DNA from: Aeribacillus composti
Lineage (GTDB): Bacteria > Bacillota > Bacilli > Bacillales > Aeribacillaceae
Assembly: GCF_007827555.1 (NCBI RefSeq)
Contig: NZ_VISS01000009.1
Span: 38,172-102,171 of the forward strand
DNA: 64,000 nucleotides
Reading direction: 5' to 3'
The number at the start of each line of letters is the position of its first letter. The stretch's first letter is position 1. Positions 56,131 through 63,808 of this stretch are shown piece by piece. The position numbers were made by a program, and so were the translations under genes. Below the pieces are notes generated by a model. It worked only from the letters and a program-made list of their open reading frames with translations, had not been told where the DNA came from and did not search any database.

Positions 56131-56673
56131 ATGATTTTATCTGGAAAAACTATTCTTGAGAAAATACAACATAAAGAATTAGTCATTGATCCCTTAACAA
56201 AAGAGCAAATTCAACCTGCTTCAGTAGATTTGCGCCTTGGAAATCATTTTCTTGTGATGGATGAGCACGCCAATGCTCATCTATCATTAGAGGCGAAAGC
56301 GAAATATAAAGAAGTAGTGGCTGAAAACGAGAAAATTGTCATTCCCCCCTTCTCTTTCTTGCTTGCTACTACTATAGAAACCATCGAGCTGCCGGAAAAT
56401 CTTACTGCTTTCGTAGAAGGAAGAAGCTCGATCGGCCGCTTAGGGCTATTTATTCAAAATGCCGGTTGGGTTGACCCGGGATTTAAAGGACAAATCACGT
56501 TGGAACTGTTTAACGCGAATCGCCTACCGATCGAATTAACGATAGGAAGAAGAATTTGTCAGATTATCATTTCTAAAGTTGATCAAGAAGCAAAACCATA
56601 CAGCGGAAAATATCTATTTCAAAAAGGAGCGACAGAAAGCCGAATTTTTCAAGACGATGATGTCACGCAATAA
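56131..56673 (+). CDS. dcd: dCTP deaminase
   Basis: 180 residues from the ATG at 56131; the frame open to 56089 lies inside the upstream gene. The trimeric dUTPase-like fold is clear: [24 protein letters not shown] and the active-site strand [17 protein letters not shown] with its catalytic Glu. It turns dCTP into dUTP (some members go on to dUMP) and needs no zinc. Many Bacillus use a zinc-dependent dCMP deaminase instead. Its place between a Zur-boxed chaperone gene and a zinc-free S14 paralogue suggests a zinc-sparing role. Confidence 0.92.
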   Translation: MILSGKTILEKIQHKELVIDPLTKEQIQPASVDLRLGNHFLVMDEHANAHLSLEAKAKYKEVVAENEKIVIPPFSFLLATTIETIELPENLTAFVEGRSSIGRLGLFIQNAGWVDPGFKGQITLELFNANRLPIELTIGRRICQIIISKVDQEAKPYSGKYLFQKGATESRIFQDDDVTQ

Positions 56674-56717
56674 TGAGGAATTTTCAATAATAAATGATAT
56701 GACAGGAAGGACGAACA

Positions 56718-56962
56718 TTGGCTTAAAAATCAAAAATAGCGAAAGAAAGAAAAAGACAAGAATTCGTTGTTAAATATGCTGAGCTAAGACGAGAGCTAAA
56801 GGAGAAAGGGGACTATGAAGCTCTTCAAAAGCTCCCCCCTATCCGTCTAAAAAATCGTTGTGAAATTACCGGAAGGCCAAGAGGTTATCTCCGTAAAAAT
56901 GCTTCAATGACAAAATCGGTCTTTCGATGATTGCTGTTATGGCTGGAAAAGTTCCCTTCATT
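56718..56962 (+). pseudogene. rpsN: Broken zinc-independent ribosomal protein S14 paralogue
   Basis: A TTG with AGGAAGGA before it opens MA, then TAA, then [40 protein letters not shown] and [17 protein letters not shown], the ~89-residue S14 type without the zinc CxxC pairs (C- form). The TAA replaces the third codon, and the reading frame is lost after YLRK. In B. subtilis the corresponding rpsNB gene is Zur-regulated, matching its place here. Confidence 0.9.
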
Positions 56963-56982
56963 AACCTCCTTCCTTTTTAATA

Positions 56983-57035
56983 TGTTAACCAAATAAAATT
57001 TTAGGTTGACATTTCTATCATTCTTCTTGCATAAT
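56983..57035 (+). promoter_or_regulatory. BirA operator overlapping the bio promoter
   Basis: TGTTAACC (56983-56990), 13 bp, GGTTGACA (57004-57011) is the Bacillus BirA inverted repeat. Its right arm contains the -35 box TTGACA (57006-57011); the -10 is CATAAT (57030-57035), 18 bp on. Biotinyl-AMP-bound BirA would block RNA polymerase directly. Confidence 0.92.
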
Positions 57036-57066
57036 AAAAAACAAATATTGTATTAGGAGGAAAAGC

Positions 57067-57630
57067 ATGAAAATCAAGTCGATGGTGTTAATTGCTCTTT
57101 TTGCGGCGTTAACGGCGATCGGTGGGTTTATTAAAATCCCTATTCCATATGTCCCATTTACGCTGCAAATTGTATCTGTTTATTTAGCTGGGTGTTTGTT
57201 AGGCCCAAAACTCGGAATGTTAAGCCAGCTTGTTTACGTTTTGATTGGACTGGCAGGTGCGCCTGTTTTTGCGGAAGGAGGAGGTCCAAGTTACATTTTT
57301 AAACCTACATTTGGTTATTTACTAGGTTTTGTGTTAGGAGCATACGTCAATGGCTGGTTGATTAAGAGATTTCAATTGGTAAAAACATTTTCTATTTTCC
57401 TCGCTAATTTCGCCTGCCTTCTTGTAGTGTATCTTCTTGGCTGTCTTTGGTTATATGGAGCAATGAAGTTTATTTTCGATAAGTCGTTAACGATTGCTCA
57501 AACATTATTATTTGGTTTTGTGATTCCTATACCGGGAGATATTTTCTTATGTATCCTATGTTCCATCATCGCAGCGCAGATTCTTCCACGGACGAACTTT
57601 TTGATTCATAAACAAGGAGTTGCATCTTAA
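57067..57630 (+). CDS. bioY: Biotin transporter S component
   Basis: 187 residues with about six membrane helices. Family segments: IPIPYVPFTLQIV, GPKLGMLSQLVYVLIGLAG and PTFGYLLGF. It takes up biotin alone or with an ECF energy module. It follows AGGAGG and is the first gene of the BirA-regulated operon. Confidence 0.95.
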   Translation: MKIKSMVLIALFAALTAIGGFIKIPIPYVPFTLQIVSVYLAGCLLGPKLGMLSQLVYVLIGLAGAPVFAEGGGPSYIFKPTFGYLLGFVLGAYVNGWLIKRFQLVKTFSIFLANFACLLVVYLLGCLWLYGAMKFIFDKSLTIAQTLLFGFVIPIPGDIFLCILCSIIAAQILPRTNFLIHKQGVAS

Positions 57631-58352
57631 TGGGAAAAGCGATTTTTATCACAGGGACCGGAACAGAAATTGGCAAAATGATTGTCACTTCCACTCTATT
57701 TCTGGTATTGAAAGAAATGGGAGTGAAAACAAAAATATTTAAACCCATTCAAACAGGTGTAGTAGAAGAAAGCGATTCTTTTGCCGATCAATATTGGTAT
57801 GAAGAAGTGATCGGAGAAGAAAAAGGCTCTACGGGGATGTATTATATGGAGCCTGCTGTTTCCCCTCATTTAGCTTCAGAGATCACAAATACTACGATTC
57901 AGCCAAATGAAATAAAAAATAAAATTTTAGAATTAAAAAATCAATACGATGTTGTTCTAGTAGAAGGAGCAGGCGGACTCGCGGTTCCGCTCATTGAACA
58001 TTCTAACGGATTTTATATGACAAAAGATTTAATTCAAGAATGTGAATTGCCAACAATTCTCGTGTCTTTGGCTGGATTAGGGGCTATACACCATACACTC
58101 ACAACTGTAAATTATGCCGAAAAGCACGACATTAAAATCCTCGGGCTTATATTTAACCATTTTGACCAATACAATATGATTCATGTTGATAATGTACGAA
58201 CCATACATAAGATGTTGAATCTTCCAATTATCACTAAATTGCCAACAATGGACTCATTGTCTAAAGACAGTCTTACTCAATTAGCCAACACATTGATATC
58301 CAAGCAAGAACTTAAGAATGTATTGTCAGGGGGATTAGAAATTGAAGTATAG
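57630..58352 (+). CDS. bioD: Dethiobiotin synthetase
   Basis: 240 residues. The P-loop is GTGTEIGKM (the usual last Thr is Met), KPIQTGV binds diaminopelargonate, and VEGAGGLAVPL is the second signature. It makes dethiobiotin from DAPA, CO2 and ATP. The ATG shares one base with the bioY stop (TAATG). Confidence 0.94.
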   Translation: MGKAIFITGTGTEIGKMIVTSTLFLVLKEMGVKTKIFKPIQTGVVEESDSFADQYWYEEVIGEEKGSTGMYYMEPAVSPHLASEITNTTIQPNEIKNKILELKNQYDVVLVEGAGGLAVPLIEHSNGFYMTKDLIQECELPTILVSLAGLGAIHHTLTTVNYAEKHDIKILGLIFNHFDQYNMIHVDNVRTIHKMLNLPIITKLPTMDSLSKDSLTQLANTLISKQELKNVLSGGLEIEV

Positions 58353-59715
58353 GTACGAACAGTTAGAACAACTTGATAAACAATATGTATGGCATCCTTT
58401 TACCCAAATGAAGTCTTATATCGAAGAAAAGCCGCTCATCATTGAAAGAGGAAAGGGAAGCTACCTTTATGATGTCGAAGGAAAAAAATATTTAGACGGT
58501 TATGCATCTTTATGGGTAAATGTTCACGGGCACAGTGACCCTGAATTAAACGAAGTGCTTCATGAACAAATTGAAAAAATCTCTCATTCTACGCTTTTAG
58601 GGTCCGCGAATGTTCCTTCCATTTTATTAGCAAAAAAACTAGTGGAAATTTGGGGAGGAAATTTATCAAAAATATTTTATTCCGATACAGGGGCTGCTGC
58701 CGTTGAAATTGCACTGAAGATGGCATATCAGTACTGGCAAAACATTGACCCTGTCCGCTACAAAGATAAAAACAAATTTATCTCATTAAAAGAAGCTTAT
58801 CACGGGGATACCATTGGTGCTGTAAGTGTTGGCGGAATGGATTTATTCCATCGAATCTTTAGGCCGCTATTGTTTGAACGAATTGAAGTACCTTCCCCAT
58901 ATGTATATAGAATGGACGAATATGGCGATGAAAAGGAAATTGTGAATTATTGTTTAACAAAGCTAGAGGAAACGCTTGAACAGCATCATTCAGAAGTCGC
59001 GGGTATGATTGTCGAACCGCTCGTTCAAGGAGCGGCAGGTATCATTGTACATCCGAAAGGGTTTTTAAAAGGTATTGAAAAGCTTTGCCGCAAATACAAT
59101 ATTTTGCTTATTTGCGATGAAGTGGCTGTTGGATTCGGCAGAACCGGAACATTATTTGCCTGCGAACAAGAAGATGTCCAGCCTGATATTGTTTGCTTAG
59201 CCAAAGGCATCACAGGAGGATATTTACCGCTTGCGGCAACATTGACAACAGAAGAAATTTATTCTGCATTTTTAGGAGATGTTCATGAAAATAAAACATT
59301 TTTCCATGGTCATACATATACGGGAAATCAATTATCTTGTTCTGTTGCGTTAAAAAATATTGAGTTGATCGAAAAGAGAAACTTAGTTTCGGATGTCCAA
59401 CGAAAAGCTCATGCGTTGGCAGGTAAATTGCAAAAGCTTTATGAACTGCCGATCGTCGGTGATATTCGTCAAAAAGGACTCATGATTGGCATCGAAATCG
59501 TCAAGGATAAGAAAACAAAAGAAATATTCGACCGCTCGGAGCAGATTGAGCATAAAATTATTTTAGAAGCTAGAAAGCGCAGTCTCATTATCCGACCATT
59601 AGGTCCTGTCATCACGTTTATCCCTGTTTTGGCGATGACCGATGATGAGCTAAAGACCGCTGTTGATATTATTTTTGATTCGATTGCGGAAATGGTAAGC
59701 ATCAAGCAGTTTTAA
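58342..59715 (+). CDS. bioA: Adenosylmethionine-8-amino-7-oxononanoate aminotransferase
   Basis: 457 residues, a PLP-dependent class III aminotransferase. The start is a TTG with GGGGGA before it, overlapping bioD by 11 bp. WHPFTQMKSY near the start, CDEVAVGFGRTG and the PLP Lys in CLAKGITGGYLP are diagnostic for BioA. It converts KAPA to DAPA, the substrate of BioD. bioB, bioF and bioW/bioI are not in this operon, so the early and final steps must lie elsewhere or the cell scavenges intermediates. Confidence 0.95.
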   Translation: MKYRYEQLEQLDKQYVWHPFTQMKSYIEEKPLIIERGKGSYLYDVEGKKYLDGYASLWVNVHGHSDPELNEVLHEQIEKISHSTLLGSANVPSILLAKKLVEIWGGNLSKIFYSDTGAAAVEIALKMAYQYWQNIDPVRYKDKNKFISLKEAYHGDTIGAVSVGGMDLFHRIFRPLLFERIEVPSPYVYRMDEYGDEKEIVNYCLTKLEETLEQHHSEVAGMIVEPLVQGAAGIIVHPKGFLKGIEKLCRKYNILLICDEVAVGFGRTGTLFACEQEDVQPDIVCLAKGITGGYLPLAATLTTEEIYSAFLGDVHENKTFFHGHTYTGNQLSCSVALKNIELIEKRNLVSDVQRKAHALAGKLQKLYELPIVGDIRQKGLMIGIEIVKDKKTKEIFDRSEQIEHKIILEARKRSLIIRPLGPVITFIPVLAMTDDELKTAVDIIFDSIAEMVSIKQF

Positions 59716-59739
59716 GATGAAGGTACTGTATCGTTGCAA

Positions 59740-59860
59740 GGGGATGTCTAATAAGTCGATTTTTCGGCTTATAGACGCCCCTTTAATGTTTTAGAAACGT
59801 TGATATATCAATGCTTATGATGTTTCGTTTTCAGTGGATTTTGACTTTCTGGACATCCCC
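59740..59860. mobile_element. MITE-like element, copy D
   Basis: 121 bp, GGGGATGTC to GGACATCCCC, with a matched A/T change in both ends, so the terminal repeat is still perfect. Same orientation as copy C and ~85-90% like it by eye. It fills the gap between convergent bioA and the SIR2 gene and may act as their terminator. Confidence 0.9.
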
Positions 59861-59874
59861 AATATATGTAGAAA

Positions 59875-61206
59875 TTAAAGATGATTATTAACATAATCAG
59901 CCATTCCCTCATAATAAAAATTAATATCATCTTTTCCAAAAAAGGATTTATATCTTGTTTCAGCTAAAGAACCTAAGAAGTATTTTTCTAAGTATTCACC
60001 TTGTTGTAGCATATTTCTTAATCTATTCGGATCATCATTATGATAAAGAACCACATCTACTTTAGTTGATGGTCTAATTGCTTTTTTTAGCATATATCTA
60101 AATTCAAAGTCAGCTTGCGGAAGGGAGTATCCAATAAACACTACCCGTTCTGCTTCCGAGAGTTCCACAAAAGCATTTTTCCAAATATTTTTAAATGTTA
60201 CACTTTCTAAATTCTTCAATAGTGTAGGTGTTATTAACTCACTCTTTAACTTAATTTGATTGCGATCACCAACAGAATGATAATTTTCCTTACAAAATGG
60301 ACATTCCGGATAGTTCTTATCATAAAATTCTTTAATAGCTATATAGTCTCTTTGAGAATAGTAAAGCCGTTGACAATTCTTGCACAAAAGCCAGTTCATT
60401 GCTCCATGTAATTTTAAAAGCTTTAAGTTGAAGAAACCTTGTCTTTTTAAAATTGTTGAAGGAATATTCTCTTCAGATTTGCTATCAAAATAATAATGAT
60501 AGTTATGATCATATACACAATAATCAAGTCGGAGCTTATTATACTTATCATCACGCTTGGTAATTTCGTAAAAGTATTTATCAATAATAAAGTCCCAGTT
60601 AAGGGTGATAATGGATAAAGGATCTCCTTGTTGTCCACTATCAATCCTTCTATCCATTAACTTTCGTAAAAAATTAATATAAGTATCATCATTAAACTCA
60701 TAACTAAGACTTGACTTAACAAAAAGCCTAATTATACAAAGTACAAAATCTTCACGAAGTTGTATAATTTTTGAGGTATCATATCCTTGAATATGTTCAT
60801 TGGAAACAAAGGCCTTATCCAGTATTGTAAAAATATCTTCGAGTGCTATATATCCCTTATGTTCAGATAAATAACTATATATATTTTCTAAAAAATCACT
60901 CCTTCTCTTGAGCTGTTCTATAGTTTCAAATTTCTCATCATCGGAGTATGATTGAAATTCCTTCTTAAATCCCTCATCGTTTATAAAATCCAAATATGTT
61001 TTATTAGAAAATAACCTAACAATAAACTCCGCAATATTTTTCCTTGCCTGCCTATATCTCTCTTCAGTTTTTAACAATGTTGAATTATACCCACTAGTAA
61101 AATCGACATCATCTTTCATAAAAATGTTTTTTAAAATATCTGCTTGAGATGGGAGTTTTGCTAAAACAGAAGAGCCAGCCCCCAATACAAAGACCGTCTT
61201 ACTCAT
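59875..61206 (-). CDS. SIR2-family protein of a putative immunity operon
   Basis: 443 residues from the ATG at 61206 (GGGTGAAG before it). The NAD site is VFVLGAGSS at residues 5-13, ITLNWDFIID near 201 holds the conserved Asn and Asp, and KLHGAMNW at ~265 holds the catalytic His. Cys pairs CKNC (275-278) and CPFC (302-305) form a zinc ribbon, and VVFIGYSLPQAD closes the Rossmann fold. Stand-alone SIR2 proteins of defence systems degrade NAD upon infection; the zinc ribbon also leaves deacylation possible. It overlaps the preceding gene by 8 bp and is the last gene of a four-gene operon. Confidence 0.88.
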   Translation of the reverse strand: MSKTVFVLGAGSSVLAKLPSQADILKNIFMKDDVDFTSGYNSTLLKTEERYRQARKNIAEFIVRLFSNKTYLDFINDEGFKKEFQSYSDDEKFETIEQLKRRSDFLENIYSYLSEHKGYIALEDIFTILDKAFVSNEHIQGYDTSKIIQLREDFVLCIIRLFVKSSLSYEFNDDTYINFLRKLMDRRIDSGQQGDPLSIITLNWDFIIDKYFYEITKRDDKYNKLRLDYCVYDHNYHYYFDSKSEENIPSTILKRQGFFNLKLLKLHGAMNWLLCKNCQRLYYSQRDYIAIKEFYDKNYPECPFCKENYHSVGDRNQIKLKSELITPTLLKNLESVTFKNIWKNAFVELSEAERVVFIGYSLPQADFEFRYMLKKAIRPSTKVDVVLYHNDDPNRLRNMLQQGEYLEKYFLGSLAETRYKSFFGKDDINFYYEGMADYVNNHL

Positions 61207-62551
61207 GTTCTTCACCCATACTAATAAAAATATCACGCCAAGTTTCGAAGGTCGCTACATTGTTATATCCTAATACTTGAGAGTATTCTTCACTAGCTTT
61301 TATAGATTGATCGACTAAATCTAAAATTTCATATTTATTGATTGAATCCCATTCCTTTAATTTATTAAATAAGAAATGTCTAATACATAGTCTTTTTGCT
61401 TCGGCAGTAGGATATTGCCTAGATACGGTAGCACCAGTTTTCCTCTCTATATCAATAGATTTGGAACCTCCATATTGTGAAAAGTTATCTAAATTAGCTG
61501 CTATAACTTCTTTACATTGTTTACAATCGCAAATTTCTGAATAATATCTCTCGTAATCTTCAGGTAGAATACCCATTATTGTTAACAAAGTTGCAACTCG
61601 TCCAAATTCTATTCTTTGGTGTATAGGATATAAATAATATTTATTAACAGGTATGCCTCCACCGACTGGAACGATAGCTCTTTTTTCACCGTATTCAATT
61701 CCATGACACACACCTGATAGCTTTGCTTTTGAATTTTGATGACAAAGCAGTACTGAAAAATAGTCTCCATACAGGTTATAGACTTTAATTTCTTTATCGG
61801 AAAAACCTTTAACTAACTTACAAAAATTCTTTAACAATAATTTTGAAGCCTCAAATGCGGAAAAATCATCAATCCATAGTAATAAAGTTTTTATGTCATA
61901 AAATGTATATTTTTCAACAATATCATCTATAAAACTTGAATCCTCTAAAATATCCTTTTCAATAACTAATTGAACGGCTAATTTTTCAGGTTCATATTCA
62001 TCTAGAGAATGCTTTATCATACTTAAATTAATTTCTAACCATTTTTTATAATTCTTTGTGTTCATCATAAAATATGGTATAACTAGCCATTTAGGTTCAA
62101 AAGTAATATTAGTATATTGAAGATATTTAAAGTAGTCTTTTTCTTTTGAATTATTAATTACATGATTTCTTTGGAAATTGAGAACTTTTAGTGCAAAGTC
62201 TTTTCTAAGCTTTTCACTTTCAAAATCTGATGGTACTAATACCTTTTCTTCATCTAATATCTTTCTTTTGACAAATTCGGAGAAATTATCAATCATTTTA
62301 ACAATAGAAGATTTAATTTTTCCATTGTTACCCTTTAAAAATTGGATGTCGTGTTGTAAAGAGTGGGTTAAAGGATCTATAATATAACTAAATTTTCTAG
62401 TTGCTACAAATTTAGAAATTGCATTTGATGCGTGCGATATCATATTACCATTTATAACTAAAATATCAAAATCATCTTTAAATTCATCAATGTATTTTTG
62501 TTCTGCTACAGTGCCATATCTAATCATTTTAGCGTATTTTTTTTTATCCAT
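61199..62551 (-). CDS. TGT-like (tRNA-guanine transglycosylase/DpdA-like) protein
   Basis: 450 residues, assigned with caution. CDCKQC at 341-346 (CxCxxC) followed by His392 in CIRHFLFNK resembles the zinc site of transglycosylases, where CxCxxC is followed by a YxRxYLxH helix. Barrel-like segments IIDPLTH (57-63), GVCHGIEYGE (280-289) and YYLYPIHQR (305-313) precede it. If right, it would swap a base in RNA or DNA, as DpdA does in DNA. The typical catalytic motifs of bacterial TGT (such as GGFQ) are not seen, so it could be a distant or inactive relative. RBS GGGGAGGG; 23 bp after the nuclease-like gene. Confidence 0.55.
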   Translation of the reverse strand: MDKKKYAKMIRYGTVAEQKYIDEFKDDFDILVINGNMISHASNAISKFVATRKFSYIIDPLTHSLQHDIQFLKGNNGKIKSSIVKMIDNFSEFVKRKILDEEKVLVPSDFESEKLRKDFALKVLNFQRNHVINNSKEKDYFKYLQYTNITFEPKWLVIPYFMMNTKNYKKWLEINLSMIKHSLDEYEPEKLAVQLVIEKDILEDSSFIDDIVEKYTFYDIKTLLLWIDDFSAFEASKLLLKNFCKLVKGFSDKEIKVYNLYGDYFSVLLCHQNSKAKLSGVCHGIEYGEKRAIVPVGGGIPVNKYYLYPIHQRIEFGRVATLLTIMGILPEDYERYYSEICDCKQCKEVIAANLDNFSQYGGSKSIDIERKTGATVSRQYPTAEAKRLCIRHFLFNKLKEWDSINKYEILDLVDQSIKASEEYSQVLGYNNVATFETWRDIFISMGEEHE

Positions 62552-62574
62552 AACATACCCTCCCCACTATCCAC

Positions 62575-63018
62575 TTAATTTAATAACAATGTACTTAATA
62601 AATTTTCTCTTTGCTTTTGCCAAACATACTTAGATTTTTGTGGTTTAACAGCTTCTAATAAGCATGGATTTTGTTCTTCATCAAAATAAAAATAGTATAG
62701 CCCAGTTCCTTCCTTTTTACATACTGATTCAATATTATGTTGAGTTTCTTTATTTTTCGGTTTTAATATGCATATATACATATAATCTACTGCGATACAA
62801 TGCTTTTTTACTTGGCTAATTGCTCGCTTCCAATTTTTTAATTTGAATTCAATTGCAATAACATTTTTATTTTCATCAATCAAAACCATGTCGATTGATG
62901 AAGAAAAAAGAGGAACTTCCTTGTATATTTTCCAGTTCCCCTTAGAAAAAATTTGTTCTGATAACTCTACTTGATGCTTTTCGGTAATCTTTTGATTCGG
63001 CAAAAGTAAATTAACCAA
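62575..63018 (-). CDS. Small PD-(D/E)XK-nuclease-like protein
   Basis: 147 residues from a TTG with AGGTGA before it. SSIDMVLIDENKNVIAIEFK carries Asp43 and Glu57-Phe-Lys59, the D...ExK pattern of this nuclease fold, followed by a helix KNWKRAISQVKKH as in Mrr/VRR-like and restriction-type members. It may be a nuclease or a catalytically active partner of the TGT-like protein. Its start overlaps the previous stop region (1-bp gap), so the two are coupled. Confidence 0.65.
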   Translation of the reverse strand: MVNLLLPNQKITEKHQVELSEQIFSKGNWKIYKEVPLFSSSIDMVLIDENKNVIAIEFKLKNWKRAISQVKKHCIAVDYMYICILKPKNKETQHNIESVCKKEGTGLYYFYFDEEQNPCLLEAVKPQKSKYVWQKQRENLLSTLLLN

Positions 63019-63019
63019 T

Positions 63020-63601
63020 TTACTTCACCTTCTCTCTAATTTTCGACTTAGAGGCGTATTCAGGATATTTATTATAAACATAACTCAAGATACTTCGAAG
63101 ATCCGTTGTGTTAATTTGTTTTTTAAATTGTTCAAGAAATAAAATTACCTGTTCTTTATTTTCTAGGTTGGGGATAATTTCGTTTTCTACATATTTTATG
63201 CCTAAAGGTGTTAAACGATATTCAGAAACAGTGGGAAGTTGCTCTTCAAACAAGCTCTCGTTTTCATCAATCGACTTTAAATCACTATCATAATCTAATT
63301 CGTCATTTTTTCTAATAACTTTTGTTTTTTCTTCAATAAAACCAATATTTGTAAATAAGTCTAATTGTTCATGAACATCATATGAGAATGGGCCATAATG
63401 ATACGCTTCAAATTTAGGTAAGTCTTCCTCAGATGAAAATTTGTTTAACTTTAATTTACCGAATATTTCCTTTTTAAAAATAAACATCATTTTAGTAATT
63501 CTTGTTCTACCTTCAATTGGTTCTCCAATAATTCCTGTGCTTCCCTTTACATAAAATAAAAGCAGAAGATAATCAGCCCCACTAATCTTACTTTGGGTCA
63601 T
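63020..63601 (-). CDS. Panacea/YwgA-like helical protein, first gene of the operon
   Basis: 193 residues. GRTRITKMMFIFKKE and FEAYHYGPFSYDVHEQLD follow the pattern of Panacea (DUF4065)/YwgA-type proteins (TxLxKLxF ... YGPYS), which often act as antitoxins or adaptors of toxic enzymes. A winged-helix-like end follows (YRLTPLGIKYVENE). AGGAGTGA precedes the ATG. It could hold the SIR2 or nuclease activity in check. The family assignment is by pattern only. Confidence 0.6.
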   Translation of the reverse strand: MTQSKISGADYLLLLFYVKGSTGIIGEPIEGRTRITKMMFIFKKEIFGKLKLNKFSSEEDLPKFEAYHYGPFSYDVHEQLDLFTNIGFIEEKTKVIRKNDELDYDSDLKSIDENESLFEEQLPTVSEYRLTPLGIKYVENEIIPNLENKEQVILFLEQFKKQINTTDLRSILSYVYNKYPEYASKSKIREKVK

Positions 63602-63808
63602 TTATTTCACTCCTTAATAACCGAAATAACCGAAGTGTATTCAAACGTTACTTAACTTAAGTATAATATATACAAATTATAACCAAAAGGAATTATAATA
63701 TTAAATAATTATTTAAGGTTTCTGTACCCGGATCCTTTTATTAGTTTGTTTTTAGTTTTTTGAGCACAAGGATCAAAATTCCACTACAGTTAGATCAATA
63801 AGCCAACT
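63602..63808. promoter_or_regulatory. Upstream region of the four-gene operon
   Basis: A very AT-rich minus-strand stretch has TATACT near 63664-63659 as possible -10, but no good -35 at 16-18 bp. No terminator is seen between the partial gene on the right and the operon, so they might be co-transcribed. Confidence 0.3.
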
